Below, in pieces: positions 26,569 to 38,972 of a stretch of 64,000 nucleotides of DNA. A program made the translations under genes and the position numbers. Numbering within the stretch: the stretch's first letter is position 1; each line of letters begins with the position of its first letter. The DNA comes from Paragyromitra xinjiangensis (Eukaryota > Ascomycota > Pezizomycetes > Pezizales > Discinaceae), in assembly GCA_038503065.1 (NCBI GenBank), contig JBCAMK010000003.1:1178001-1242000 (forward strand), read 5' to 3'. The notes under the pieces were generated by a model. It saw only the letters and a list, made by a program, of their open reading frames with translations. It was not told the origin of the DNA and searched no databases.

Positions 26569-29025
26569 GGTGGGTTGGTTGGGGGGTTGTAGTGCGGGGT
26601 GTGGAAGAACCGTACACAGTACGGAAGAGGATTTCTTCTGTGGTGCTAGGTGGGGACTAGAGAGTTTAGCTAGCTGGAGGAGGTATTGTGTTTACGGTGA
26701 GTTGCACGGGAATCCGAGGGTGGGGATGCACAGCAATGAGGAGCGATAAGCAACGATGGATCTTAGATGAGGAAGCTGAGTCTCGAGAGCAGCCGGTCAG
26801 ACGAGACGTCACTGGATGAGAGATGAGGATTATTAATGAACACGGCAGCGGATGATGATGGAGATGATGTCGATTAAGATGACGAAGTCAACTCCTGCTA
26901 CTACGGTGATGATAATGATGATGCTGAAGACAAACGAAGGAAGAGTGATATAGAGGATATTCGGGGGGAGAAGTTAGGACCACGATGGCCACGAGAGTTT
27001 CGTTGTTGTCTCGGTTCCGAGTTCCCAATGCCCAGACGAAGACCCTTGCAGAGAGACAGCGGGAAGGGGAAAGGCTGTTGAACCTTCCCCTGTATGTGTA
27101 TTACCTCTGATTGAGTGGATGGCGATGCACCCGAGGGATCAAAACCTGTAGAGTATGATGATGCTAGAGGTTGAGCAAAGTGGACAAGGAGCGAGAGTCT
27201 GAGATTGTCCTAGTTTCGTGGGCTGGAACGCAGATACTCCACCTGCTGGCTGGCTGGCTATCCCTTTCGTTTCTCCCATTCTCAGGTCCCACAAAACGTT
27301 TCCCTCAATTTCAGGCCCGTTTGATGGCAAAATGTTGGAACTTGGAAAGATTGCTGATCCCACTCAGCCTGAGCTGAGATTGTCCCTCTGGCGACGTCGG
27401 TGTCTGGCGCAGATTTAAAATTCTCTATTTTAAATTTTCAGCCCCACACTATCTAATTTTTAATCCTTCCCTTGGAGGGGTGGGCTCCCGTTTCCTTGTG
27501 GGGGAAAACAAGTCGGATTTAAAATTGCACGATGGAGAAAACAAAACAAGCATGCAGCGATCCTGGTGGGCCGTCGCTTCGGTTCGCGAAGACGCTGTAT
27601 CCAGCTTCCTTTTCGTGTGCGGCTCTAATCGGGATAAGAGACATCCGATATCACTCGATCAGGAGAAATATGGCTGAGGGGAGATTTATTCGTAGGGGGT
27701 GTATTCACTTTACAGGGCCTGTGCCAGGGATCATGGGTTGTCACTCGTTGGTGAGCCCAGACGCCTGGGTCTTAGATCTCTACTCCAATTATATGCATGC
27801 ACGATCACACGTCTGAGCAATATCTCACGATAGCATGTTGCCTTCGCGCCAAGAAACCTGCCTCAAGTGTCATTACCCCTCCACCACGTGGGAACTAGTC
27901 TGCCTACCGTTCGAAGAAACTACATGTACTACGGGTGTAGGGGAAAGTCTGTCACCAGGTGGCGGCGGTTCTTCCCCATCCCCGAAGTACACCAGCCACT
28001 ACTTGGATGCCTAAGGCTGTCGTACTGGGGACCGCAGGGCGGATAGTCGTACAGCTACCGGGTTGACTCCGCCCATAACAGATCTAAGGAATACATGTAC
28101 TTCATAGAGCGCTAAAAAAAATTAATGCTCAATTTCCCCATGATGAAAGAATATAAGTAAGAAAAAGATTCACCTTCTTCCTTCACGAGTCGATGAAAAA
28201 CAGTACCATAGCCCAGGTGGTTGGATATGTTTAGTGATCAACTAGTCAATCGAGATGATAAACAAGCGGATGATACGGTCCAGAAAGCTACATCTTCTCT
28301 TCGGCTTCATCGATACTAACCATGAACGGGTATATGGTGGCACATTTCGATAGGATGCTCAGATCCAAGGCCATCATAAACCTCACAGAAGCTGAGCCAT
28401 ATGAGGGCTTTAAGTAGTCGAGCCTAGTATCTAGGCTTGGTGAAGAACAGGCTAGAAGCAAAAACCAGAGCCAAACGGAGCTTCACCGCTCCTGTGCCTT
28501 ACCTACCTACCAACCACAGCCCACGCCAAACCCATCCGCAAAAGAAGAAAAAATCAAAAGGCCAACTAGAGCAGAAGATACCCCAGTTCGTAAAAACAAC
28601 ACCCCGCCTTGGCGCAACCCTAGTCCTATTAAGCGTTCCACCTCGTATTCGTAGTTACCTATCATAACGATCACCACCCCAGATACCTGCAGGTAAAGCC
28701 AAGACCTACCGCAAACAAAATCCACCAGATTAGGTTATTTTTTTAATAATGAATTTAATTCTGAAAACTATATCTTCAAAATAAGGATAGACCCTTTATG
28801 GGTATTCATCCTACGGAGATTAGGTTATTACTCTATTACAAGGTCACGAATTCCTTCATAACCCTTGGGCAGTGCTGAGTGCCGAGCGCTGCAAGGTTGA
28901 AACGCCAAGTCAGCAACAAGGTTGGGAGAAAGGCTATAAGTAAGCATAGAACCGTCTCCATTCCACGTTCCATACCTCATCCATCCTAGACCCCACTCGC
29001 AAACAATCCTCCACTCGCAAAAGAA
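26569..29025. other. Divergent intergenic region
   Basis: Holds the promoters of the large adenylation-domain gene (-) and the small orphan gene (+). A GAT/GATGAT-rich stretch occurs at about 26825-26930. Two TACATGTA palindromes lie at 27921 and 28092. No gene recognised. Confidence 0.55.
28935..28940 (+). promoter_or_regulatory. TATA-like element of the orphan gene
   Basis: TATAAG 86-91 bases before the ATG at 29026. Confidence 0.35.
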
Positions 29026-29451
29026 ATGATCCCCCAAGAACCCTCCAGCACCACAGGGGAAAAAGCAGTCCGCCAACTCGGCCTCCTTCGATCCGATGAA
29101 GTAGATAGTCTATCACCATCAAAGCTCGCAGAGCTCGATATCGGACTAAGAAGGCTCTTCGAGCAAGCTGTGCCGGCGAAGGCATCGAAGGAACGAGCGC
29201 ATTCGATCTGGAAAGACTTCGTTGAGCTTTTGGTGATTGTTGGTTTGACGCTACCTAGAAGACACTATGAGTCTGGGAATAGCGCATGGCAGTATAGGTC
29301 GATGTTTAGAGATTCGACGTATACACCGGTGCAGAGGCTAGAGGTGTTAGTGGAGTTTCAGAAGGCTCTTTGTGGGAGCTATAGGTGGCATGAGGACATT
29401 GCAGAGACTTTTAAGGAGTTGATTTTTTATAGGAAGGTGGTAGAGAGGTGA
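29026..29451 (+). CDS. Hypothetical protein, 141 aa, single exon
   Basis: I do not recognise this protein. It is uninterrupted, starts in a good context (AAAGAAATGA) and has a balanced, soluble, mostly helical composition. The N-terminal third is LRSDEVDSLSPSKLAELDIG; the middle has a short hydrophobic helix (FVELLVIVGLTLP). The C-terminal third is rich in aromatic and charged residues (RWHEDIAETFKELIFYRKV). There is no signal peptide. The composition and codon use look like those of a real gene rather than a chance frame. A small lineage-specific protein is the most cautious description. Confidence 0.55.
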   Translation: MIPQEPSSTTGEKAVRQLGLLRSDEVDSLSPSKLAELDIGLRRLFEQAVPAKASKERAHSIWKDFVELLVIVGLTLPRRHYESGNSAWQYRSMFRDSTYTPVQRLEVLVEFQKALCGSYRWHEDIAETFKELIFYRKVVER

Positions 29452-30777
29452 TTGGGTGGTCTGGTGAGGGTCTACGGAGGGCTAGTTAGGGTCGTTTGGG
29501 GAGGGGAGAGTAAGTAGAGTGGATGTTTGCACGTTGAGCGATAATAGAGCACTGTTGAAGCTATGAGTCAAAGAGAGACTGTTGCAGTTTATGGCGTGGT
29601 TAGCTTCCTTAGTTATATTCGTATTATTGATTACAATTGTAGTTAGGTGCGTAGTGTGGGGTCTCTCCCGAGGAGCCCAAGGTGATGGGAAACGATGGAT
29701 TTCTTCTCTTTTCTTTCATATAGTTTTATTTCGCAACGATTAGGTTATTCATATGTCCTTGCAAGCGTTAGGCTTCCCCTACTGGGAGTTATTAAGGGAT
29801 CTTAGGAACAGATAATATCGATAGTTGAATCAGTTATTGAATTCTCTTCACGCCGACCTTCTCCCCTGTAGCCCACATTTTTACTCGCTTCGTTTAACAT
29901 ACTTTACTAGGACAAAAGCTTTCGTAAAGTGCTGTTTTGCACCAAAAGTAGCCACTTTGGCAAGACCAAAAGTACAGTCCACCCATAGCGAAAAGAACTC
30001 AGAACTCGGCGGAGATTTGGGAAATGTTTGAGCAGTATCCTCTAATTTTTCTAGCTTTTTTAGTGTTTACTCTAAGTAGTTATGGTTGTTTAAGTCTTGA
30101 GGGGGTCAGAATTCATTGATTTTGGGTGAAACCCCATACAAATCTTTGATAGCAACAGGTTCAGCAACAAAATATTTTCTAGCACTCATATGATCAAAGG
30201 ATTTGCTTTCTCTTTCTAAAATCCCTTTAGAGTGGTCTTTACACAGTCAGTCTACTCTAAAAGCATATCCTAGTTTAATTCATTGACTCTTGAATGTTGT
30301 CGAGGTAGCGGAATAAGACTACTTTTGGTGTGAAATCGCCCATTAATTACGAAAACTTTTGTCTAGTCATTGTACTACTACATATAGTACCGTATTATTC
30401 AAAGCTACCCAAGCACGCCCGACACCAGTCCCCAATAAAGTATTCCTGTAGTCCTGAAATTCCGAAACATGTTTTATATTGCCTACCTATGAAAGAATAT
30501 CCACTACAATTTCGAGGAACCAAAGAGCACGTTTAAAATCCGAGCTTAAGAAAGCTAACACAAAGAAGATACATCAAAGAGAACGTTGAACAAAAGAAAG
30601 CTACAGAAACGGATGAATTACCCAAACCCCAGCTATCAGATATCACGCATAGTAAATCCCAATCGTAACATAGTAAAACCAGAACTCCCCGTAACCATCA
30701 ACCATTTCATTCCCTTACCCTTTCGGCCAACACCACCCACCACTCAACCACCAAAAGCGGAGCTACTCACCGTCACA
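29452..30777. other. Convergent intergenic region
   Basis: Between the 3' ends of the orphan gene (+) and the DUF202 gene (-). AT-rich; no gene recognised. Confidence 0.6.
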
Positions 30778-31272
30778 TCAACTCAACCGTAATATCAAAA
30801 CCAGTAGCACCGAATAAGCCGCAATACTAATCACCGTGACCAGCGCAACAACCTATCCTCGTCAACATCACTCCCACTATCTTCATCAAACAAACACTTA
30901 CATTCCCACTAGTCCTAAACTTCTTCTGCCCAGGATCCCCCTCCTCCCTAAAAAACTGTTGATTCCCCGAAGTCCTCCTCAGCAGACTCGCAAACAATAT
31001 AAAAGCGCCAAAAACAGCAAACAAAGCACCGATAGAGTAAAACTCGTGTGTAAAAATTTTCAGAATCACAAGCGCGAAGGAAAATTGCGAAAGCGCCGTG
31101 CGAAGATACGCCCCCTCAAATGTACGCTGTGCAGCCCTAATTTCAACGAGCTCGGCTTGCGTGAGGACGACGGACTGGGCTCGATGGTCCCGGAGTGTAT
31201 AACGTTCATGGCGCTGGAGATGTTAGTTAGAGCTGCTGCGGTGGGGGATTGAGGCAGCATTACCTCGAACAT
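30778..31272 (-). CDS. DUF202-domain membrane protein
   Basis: Three minus-strand exons: 31272-31264 (only MFE), 31213-30902 and 30852-30778. The introns are 50 nt (GTAATG..CTCCAG) and 49 nt (GTAAGT..GGATAG). All junctions are phase 0 and the product is 131 aa. The frame reads RHERYTLRDHRAQ, then the DUF202 signature RTFEGAYLRTALSQF, and three hydrophobic helices: FSFALVILKIF, FYSIGALFAVFGAFILFASL and VVALVTVISIAAYSVLLVLI. Yeast Vtc1 and the VTC C-terminal domain belong to the same Pfam family, but this protein is not an obvious Vtc1. It is a small three-pass membrane protein of unknown function. The three-codon first exon makes the start moderately certain; a stop lies in frame upstream of it. 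The gene is invisible to simple ORF scans because the second exon lacks a useful Met. Confidence 0.83.
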
Positions 31273-32478
31273 GTTTTATGTGGCGAGAATGAGACAATGG
31301 GGGGTTTTGTGAATGCAAATGGAGGAGTACTGCTGAACATCGTGAACGGCAAACTTGATAAATTGCGGGCCAAGACGCTAGTTCCGACAAAAGCAATTAT
31401 TGATTCGCAAGGATGGCGACACCAGGCTCAAAATGCATGCAACCAGCGGGTTCCGATATGATAACAAGGACTGATACATGTAGGCCCAAGCGAGGTTCTG
31501 GACCATGCGAAGAGACTAAGCCTTAATGCGTAGAGAAACCAAAATAAGTTGAAAGTGGCTTTGTTTAATGATGGAGCCGAGGCTCGACCGAAACGTTTAC
31601 TGACGGTTGCATAAATCTACTTGCTAACAAACTAAACTAGCTCCAACTCAATTCAGTACCTAGTAAGTACTCCACACCTCCACTAGTAGAGAATGCGGAT
31701 TACTACCACGGTACCACCTAATTAACGGCCTAGTACGGCGAAACGGTGTAAGTTTAAGAATACAGAAACGTCACAGCACCTCAAAGTATATCTTTCCGAA
31801 AAACTGCCACCCATCGCTCATCAATGAAATTTGTGTGGCTTGAATTCAATTGATGTAGAATAAGATAATTTATTGAAAGGCTGAGAGGTCGTAACCCAGA
31901 TCCTTGGAAAACAGTTTACAACCCTAATTAATGAGGATCGATAAGACTTACCTAAATAGGATCGTATAACCCTCTTAACTTTTTGCATATATTTACCAAT
32001 TACTACATGTAGTTCGTGGTAGTTAATTTTATGATGAACAAACGTGACACCGCCTTTTTCGTAAGATAAAAATGTCTAAGTTGTTGTTACGAACTCGAAG
32101 TTAGGTATAGGCACAATTACATGTATCTCTGGTGCTTTTGAACAGTTCTAGATATTTCTAGACATGAGATGATATTAGTGCAAGTTTGGAGTAACACGTG
32201 AGAAGCTAAAACTCAAGTTCGAGGCTTTAACGGGATAGTAACTACCTAGTTTATGAGAGATCGATAATCTATTGTGGTATCCCGAAGTCGTGATGTTCCA
32301 CGATATCGATGGCGGCACTTATTTATTATTTCATTAGGCTAATATTACAGCAATGTTTGTAGGTTTACCCGTACACCTTATCTCTAATGAGAAAGATTCC
32401 CTCGCTGCTCTAAATTAATACACCTAACAAATTTTATTACCCCCAAACAGAAAACCCCAGAACCAAGAGACCACCAAC
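31273..32478. other. Intergenic region between two minus-strand genes
   Basis: Contains three TACATGTA palindromes (31475, 32004, 32118) and is AT-rich. It should hold the DUF202 promoter and the 3' end of the WD40 gene. No gene recognised. Confidence 0.55.
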
Positions 32479-34615
32479 CTACTCCCTACCCCAACTATAC
32501 TCCCCCAACCCCTCATCATCCCCCGCCCCAATCCAAGCCGGAAACACGCTCACACCTTTCCCAGCACCCACCACCATCCCAGCACAAGCCCCTGCCTCAA
32601 ACCCTCCCGCAAAATGAACTTCCCCCACACCGCCCCCATCATCACCAGACATCACTCGCTGCGGCCTCAACACCTCCAACGCCCCCAGAACCGAAGTCGA
32701 AGACGTAATAGCACTAGCATCAAACCACACTACCGAATCCTCCAAGCCCTTCCCTTTGTCGGAGGAGAAACTGACTATCAGCCTTCTAGCGGTAGGATCA
32801 ATCGCCATAGATTTCACCGCACCACCGTAGCCTTCCCAGGCGCGAGGACGGGGCGTTCCTCCGTCTGAGTTTTCCGAGGTGGCGTCTCTCCTGGAGGGGA
32901 GAAAGACGACATAGCTTGTATCTAGAGTCCCAACGTGTACAGCTTCCATTCTATCATGCGCGCCATAAAAATCCCCCAGAATTTTTTCCGCCATACCCAG
33001 TGCTGTCTCATAAAGCTGCTGAGACGCCATCTGGGAATAAGACCCAAGAAACGTATCAGCAGGCGCCGTCGGCATCGAAGCCGCGCTCGGCACCGACGCC
33101 TTTAGCAGAGACTCAGGAACCAACCGGAAGATATGAATACCCGGAGACTCCATAAACGACACCACAAGTGTCGGAAACGACGCATACAGCTTCTCAACAC
33201 CCTCCGTAGCCGGCGAGGACGGCACTAATAACACTTGACTAATCCCTTTATCCCCAACTCCTATCATCCTACCCGGATAGAACTCGATAGGTGTCGAATC
33301 AATAATGATACCACTGACTCCATTCTCCCGGATTTGGATGTACACGATTAATCCATTCTCCATCCCGACGATGAGCGCGGTGTCTCCAGTTTCATTCTGA
33401 TACCGTAGAGGTACTCCCCCGTTTTTCAGCGGTAGACGTCTCACATCCGGTGGAACACCCCATACCAAACAAGTACACTTCGCACTCGTAACAAACCCCG
33501 TATAAACCTGAAATGAGCTTTCCTGCGTGAGATTATAAACCCACACCCCACCCACCTCAGTCCCAACCGCCAGATACTTCCCAGAAGGCGAAAACCCCAC
33601 CACCGTCACCTCACCCACAAGCTTATCCTGTCCCCCAAACCCCTCCGGTACAAGCTCCACCCTCTCCAACACCGCCTTTCGCACCTCCACCCGTTTCTTC
33701 AAAATCCCCATAGTCCCCGGCGAAGCCTCCGTCTCAAAGAACCCACGACGAGCCACCTTAGAAGGAGACCCACGATACCCAAATGGAGACCCTGACTCCC
33801 CCTCCCCCTTCACATCCTCAAACAGTGGTCCCAACCTCCTTGGAGACCCCCACTCCTTCGGCCCCGGAGCACTAAGATCAACACTCCAAACATCAACACA
33901 CCCAGAACCCAACCCAACCGCAAGCTGGTTCATCTTATTGAAAGCCAACGAGGTAATACCCACCTCCCGCGGATCATCAGCAGCAACCAGGTAATAATCC
34001 AAAAACGTGTTCGTCCTAAGATTAAATAAATGAACCCGTGCATACGACGTCGACATGGCTAATACCATAATCGTAGGATGAAACGCAATATGTTCGATTC
34101 TCTCATCCCCACTTCTTTCCCTCTCCCCCACACCCCGCTGTGGGATGCCTAATACCTCCTTTAGTCCCTTCTCGGCGAACCACCTATCCCCTACGAGCCT
34201 CCCAGCTAACTCCATACCCTGCTCGAGGAAATATCGGAATAGTAGATCCCCGGGCGTGCTTCGGAGTCTCTGAACCGAGTAGTAAAGCTCCGCAAGCTTC
34301 ATCCTCGGTAGATCCGTATAATAGACGAGCGCCCATGTAGGACCGGTATAAGAGCTAATAGGAGGATGGGCCAGCAAGACTGAAGCACGGTGTCGCATTC
34401 TAGAAGAGTAGGAGGGTGGGAAGGACTTTAGCTTGATGAGCGGGGCATAGTCTTTTTCTTTGAATCTCCATGGGTTGTCGTATTGGGTTACTAATAGTTG
34501 TTAGCTGTGGAGGGAGTAGTGGGGGAGGGAAGTTACAGAATGTTCCGTGGATTTCGGCAAGGGTGGGGGATGCGCTGGGGGGTTTTAGGTCTTTGAAGCT
34601 TCGGGGGGAGGACAT
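32479..34615 (-). CDS. WD40-repeat protein, possibly aladin-like
   Basis: Two minus-strand exons: 34615-34537 and 34490-32479, with a 46-nt intron (GTAACT..ATTAG, CTAAC branch site). Product 696 aa. The N-terminus reads MSSPRSFKDLKPPSASPTLA and continues over the splice to HGTFLTQYDNPWRFKEKDYA. A helical region follows (KLAELYYSVQRLRSTPGDLL, to about residue 150). Then come WD40-type blades, e.g. HIAFHPTIMVLAMSTSYARV, GITSLAFNKMNQLAVGLGSG and VVGFSPSGKYLAVGTEVGGV. The order of a helical N-terminal part followed by AFHP..A....RV blades recalls nucleoporin aladin, but this is only my impression; WD40 protein is the safe call. A start at the internal Met (34398) would lose a conserved-looking segment. 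Confidence 0.82.
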
Positions 34616-34900
34616 GGTGATGTGGTGGGGAAGAGAAGAGGGAGTGAAGATGGTGATGCAGGTAATGTAATAGCGAGTGGAAGGAGGCTCTGGGCAAACA
34701 AAGAATGCAGTGTCCCACCACACAACGTTCTATTACGCATGCGGCGTCCCTATTACTATTCAACTTGGCCGATGACATTCGCAATTCTATAATATTTTGT
34801 TGGTTGTAAATGCGGTTATGGATTTATGGTTAAGCTAGTCATTACCAACGCCAAACACCAGCTCGATATCTCTCTCTATCCACCTCTAAATATACGACAT

Positions 34901-37615
34901 CTAGAACGTTTTCTGAAAAATAAAACTAACCTCTTTCCCCTCTCCATCTCTAACAATCTTCGTAAGCAACTCATCTTCAATACTAATCTCATCAAACTCT
35001 TCCTCCTCCTTCTCCCCCTTCTCCTTCACCAAACTCCTCGCCAAAACATGCGAATACTCCATCAAAGCACCCAACTGCGCACCCTTCGGCAGCTTCTTCA
35101 ACGCCGCCATACGATCCCTCTCAATCTTCTCCACATCAACCTCACTCGCCTTCATCAAACCCGGAAACACCACCTCCCCTTCATCCTCCTCCTCCACCTC
35201 CACCTCCGGGGACCCAACAACATACCCCTTCCCCCCACACTCACACGCCAGCAGATCATGCGTAAGACACTCCGTCTTCTCATCAAGCGTAAACAAATCC
35301 CTCAACTCATCCAGCGTGAACGAGCTCGCCGTACTTTTCTGATCCATAACCGAGTCCGCCAATCCAGTCTTCGTTAACTGTCGCTGATAAATCTTCTCGT
35401 CGAAACATCCCGTAGTGAGCATCCTATAAATCACAACCTGCTCCTTCTGACCATCTCTGTGAATCCGCGCCATCGCCTGTGCGTCAGTCGCTGGATTCCA
35501 GTCGAGGTCGAAGAGGACTAGTCTAGATGCGCCAATTAGGTTGATTCCTGCGCCGCCGCTCTTAGCAGAGAGGAGGAATGCGAATGCGGTTTTGCTGTCG
35601 GTTCGGTTGAACTTGTCGACGAGTTCTTGACGCTTGTTAGTTGGTGTCTTGCCGTCGAGCCGGAGGAAGGTGAGGCCGCGGGTGGAGAGGAGGTTTTGGA
35701 GGAGGTCGAGGGTGGAGGTGTAGTTTGATACGAGGACGATCTTTTCGTTGGTGGTTTTGAAGAGGGTTATGAGCATGCGGTCGAGGACGCGGAATTTACC
35801 GCTGTGGGAGCTGGATTTGGATTCGAGGAGTTTGGGGTGGACGTTGGAGAGGAGGGCTTTAACAGTTTCGTTCTGGGGTTGTTAGTAGGATTTATGGTAG
35901 CGGAGAAGAGTTATTACCATTTCTTTTCCTGGCTTGCCAGCTAGAAGTCCAGGTGAATTACACAGCTTCTTCAGCATAGTGATCAATAGTAGAGATGTAT
36001 CTGGAGACCGATACGCCCCCTCGAAAGCGGGATTCTCAAGAATCGACTTGTAGACCTTGAGCTGCTTAGGACTGGGTCGACAAAAAACCACATATTCCGT
36101 CTTTGGCGGTAGATACGCTGACAAGATCTCCGCCGTCCTACGAAGCACAAACATCTTCGTCAAACGTGCAAGCTACCACCCAACGTCAGTCACCAAAAAG
36201 GAGGGAATTGAAATAAACACTAAACCAACCTCATCACCTCTTGCCTTCCCCTTCTCCACATCCTTTGCGGCCACACCCGGCTGCCGACTCTTCACAATCG
36301 GATTCTCAAACTCCCTCCGGAACGTCGCATACGACTCCAACAAACCCGGATTAACAAAATCCACCATGATATAAAACTCATGCAAATCATTCTGCAACGG
36401 TGTCCCACTAAGAATAACCCGTCTCTTCGTATTCAACCCCCTAATCGCCTGCGCCGACTTATTCTTCTCAGTCTTAAGCCTATGTCCTTCATCCGCAATA
36501 ACAATATCAATATTCGCCCCCTTCAGCTCCCCCTGCACCTTCTGCAACTTCTCATAGCCAATAATCATCATACTATACACCTTCCCATGCGTAAAATCCC
36601 TAAGATTCGCCTTCGAATCAGCAACAAACACACCAATCCGCTCCTTCCCAAGCCACTTTTTAAACTCCTTCCTCCAATTATTAATCAGTGTAACCGGACA
36701 CACAATCAACGCCTTCTTCACGACCGGCTGCTCCCCGTGGACCGGATTCTGCTTCAGCAGTGTCCACAGTAACGCAATCGTCTGCAGTGTTTTCCCCAGT
36801 CCCATCTCGTCCGCCAGAATCGCACCCTGGCCTTCAAACTCCTTCATCCCCATTACAGCCTCATACAAGAACTGCACTCCCTCCCTCTGATGCGGTCTCA
36901 GATGCTGCGTGAGAAATGGATCAACCACCACATCAACGACCTTCTTCTCCGCCGGCACCTTCGGCCTAGGCATCACCAACGCGCCCTCTGCACTCGGATC
37001 ATGGCGTGGGACCGGCTCCTTGGTGTGTGTGGCTGCAGTAGCTCCTACGAGAGGGGTTTTGAACTTTGTACCGAAGAAGCCGGACGCTGAGACGGGCTGG
37101 AAGCTTGACGGTGCTGGGGTGGAGAGGAATGGACGACCAGCGAGAAAGTCGGATTTGGAGAGTTCGGAGTCGATTTCAACGTCTTTGCCGGAGATGGAGA
37201 TTAGGTCGCCGGGTTGAGGGAGGGTGGTTAGGGGTGTGCGGCCGAGGGGCTTGCCGGTTGTGTCGGTGAGGGTTGCGTACCCGGAGGAGACGGAGAGGAC
37301 GCCGTCGCCGTCGAAGGTTTTGTGTTTTTTGGTGGTTTTTTTCCGCCATAGGACGTTGTAGTAGGCTTCGGAGGGGGTGGAGGGGGTGGAGGGGGTAGTG
37401 GTAGAGGTGGTAGATGAGGACGAAGAGGTGGTGGGGTTACGGACAAGGAGGAGAGGCTTCCTCGTAGTGGCGAGTTTGAGGGTTTGGGTTCCAGCTGGCT
37501 GACTCGGAGTCGGATAGGAGAGGCGGGATCGCTTAGTAGGCGGCTCGTCGTCTGGGGCGGCTGTAGGTTTACGCAGCAGCGGGGGAACGAATTTCTTGTT
37601 GAACATTGTCAACAA
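34901..37615 (-). CDS. RDH54: Rdh54/Tid1 (Rad54B-type) DNA translocase
   Basis: Swi2/Snf2 ATPase that remodels Rad51/Dmc1 filaments in recombinational repair and meiosis; nuclear. Exons on the minus strand: 37615-36230, 36172-35918 and 35872-34901, all phase 0, giving 870 aa (yeast Rdh54 is somewhat longer). The N-terminal NVLWRKKTTKKHKTFDGDG and ISGKDVEID blocks separate it from Rad54 itself. ATPase motifs: DEMGLGKT (269-276), DEGH (375-378), SGTPLQND (403-410). The helicase C-terminal lobe has LVSNYTSTLDLL, SAKSGGAGINLIGASRLVLF and ARIHRDGQKEQVVIYR. A low-complexity Ser/Thr/Pro tract lies at about 64-82. The start could also be Met4. The extreme end reads VSFIFQKTF, as expected. A 79-codon overlapping upstream frame (37808-37569) might precede it on the transcript. 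Confidence 0.92.
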
Positions 37616-38570
37616 TGGATGTATGTTGCTGTGCTGCGGTGGTGGTGAGGCGATGTTGTATGGGGAGACGCGTTCTCGCGTTCAGTGTTCTACGCGTCTG
37701 GAGCGCCAAGAGAATCCCGTAAATCTGATAAATCCCCTTTCTAGAAATAGCTGCATATAACGGATCCTCGTCGGTGATCAGTGATCGTAATGACTCCACA
37801 CTTGACATTCTAATTACGAATTACCTCACAGGGGAAGGAGATTTAAGGAACGTGCCGGTGTGTATCTCGGGTTGTGTTCGCCTATCGAATTGGAGATGTT
37901 GGGTACATGAGTTGAGCACCTCATCCTCCCATTGGAGTGCCAGAGTGTATCTCGTGGGCCTGTTGGGAATCACAACCCGGTATGCACGGTACGGTGCGGT
38001 GCAATCTCATGTCCCACCAGACCCGACTGCACCACTCTCCCTCAACCCCAGCCGAAGGATGAGTCTAATCGCGGTCGGTTTGCAATTGGCCCAACGAGCG
38101 CATATCGGCCATTCATGGGATTCACATTTCCCTGATGCAATGCTTCAACCTAGGGCTCGGATCGTGTCTGTGAAGGGAGAGAGGTGTTGTTGGTGCTGTA
38201 GATAGGTACGGATTGGCCAACCATCATCCGAGATATCGTCTCCGAGCGGCTGTCGAGGAAGGTACCCGTTCGATAGCTTCAGATAACTGCAATTGCGACG
38301 AATTGGTGGGGTTGTTCACGACTGGACGTGAGAGGCTGATTGTAGAACCAGACCTGATGAATCATCAAGAGTTTGTTGGAATCGGTCTCTTGCAATTGTG
38401 CACGCCGTCAGCTTACGGCTTGAATAGCTACAGAAGATCCTGCTCCAGTCTGGGATGGATGGGATTATTTTTGACATGAAACCGTCTCAGATTGTTCGCT
38501 AGCTAGCAAGTCAGCGTTCATACATGAGGTGTTCGAATTGATATTCAGGCCCTTGCTATGTGGCGTTTCC

Positions 38571-38612
38571 CCTGTGTTCCTGTTCTTGTTCCTGTTCCTG
38601 TTCTTGTGTTCC
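38571..38612 (+). repeat. CCTGTT/CTTGTT microsatellite
   Basis: Seven near-identical hexamers (CCTGTT, CTTGTT) in the leader of the SSH4-like gene. Confidence 0.75.
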
Positions 38613-38912
38613 CTCTCCTCTCCTCTCTCTCTGTCTCTTCTCTCGTTCACTCGTCTCTCTTCTATCCCCGACGGCGGAGTTCGGGCGGCTTGGCTTCGAT
38701 CTTGGCAGGCCGGTTTGAGAGTTCATCGCCCCTCGCTTCTTCCATCTCCGCCTCGTTTCTAAAGAAAGTGGGAGTTTTGGACGTTTTGCTTCTTTGGAGA
38801 TTCTTCTCTTCTCTGCTGGTGTAAGGCTGGCGTTATTTGTCTTGGTCTGCTGCTGCTGATTGCCTGATTGTCTGCTGCTGTGCATTTGATACTTTACATA
38901 GACCACTCGAGT

Positions 38913-38972
38913 TCTCCATCTTCATCTTCATCTCCATCTTCTCTTCTTCTTCTCTTCTTCTTCTCTTCTTCT
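38913..38972 (+). repeat. CT-rich simple repeat (CTTCTT, CATCTT)
   Basis: Almost uninterrupted pyrimidine tract made of CTTCTT and CATCTT units, about 420 bases before the SSH4-like start codon. Confidence 0.75.

Noticed and set aside
34903..34945. Extra intron at the 3' end of RDH54 (GTTAGT..TTTCAG)
   Set aside because: It would be only about 18 nt, too short to splice, and the unspliced ending fits the family.
34826..36772. Plus-strand open frames rich in Leu, Arg and His opposite RDH54
   Set aside because: Antisense shadows of the Rdh54 exons, with no domain content.
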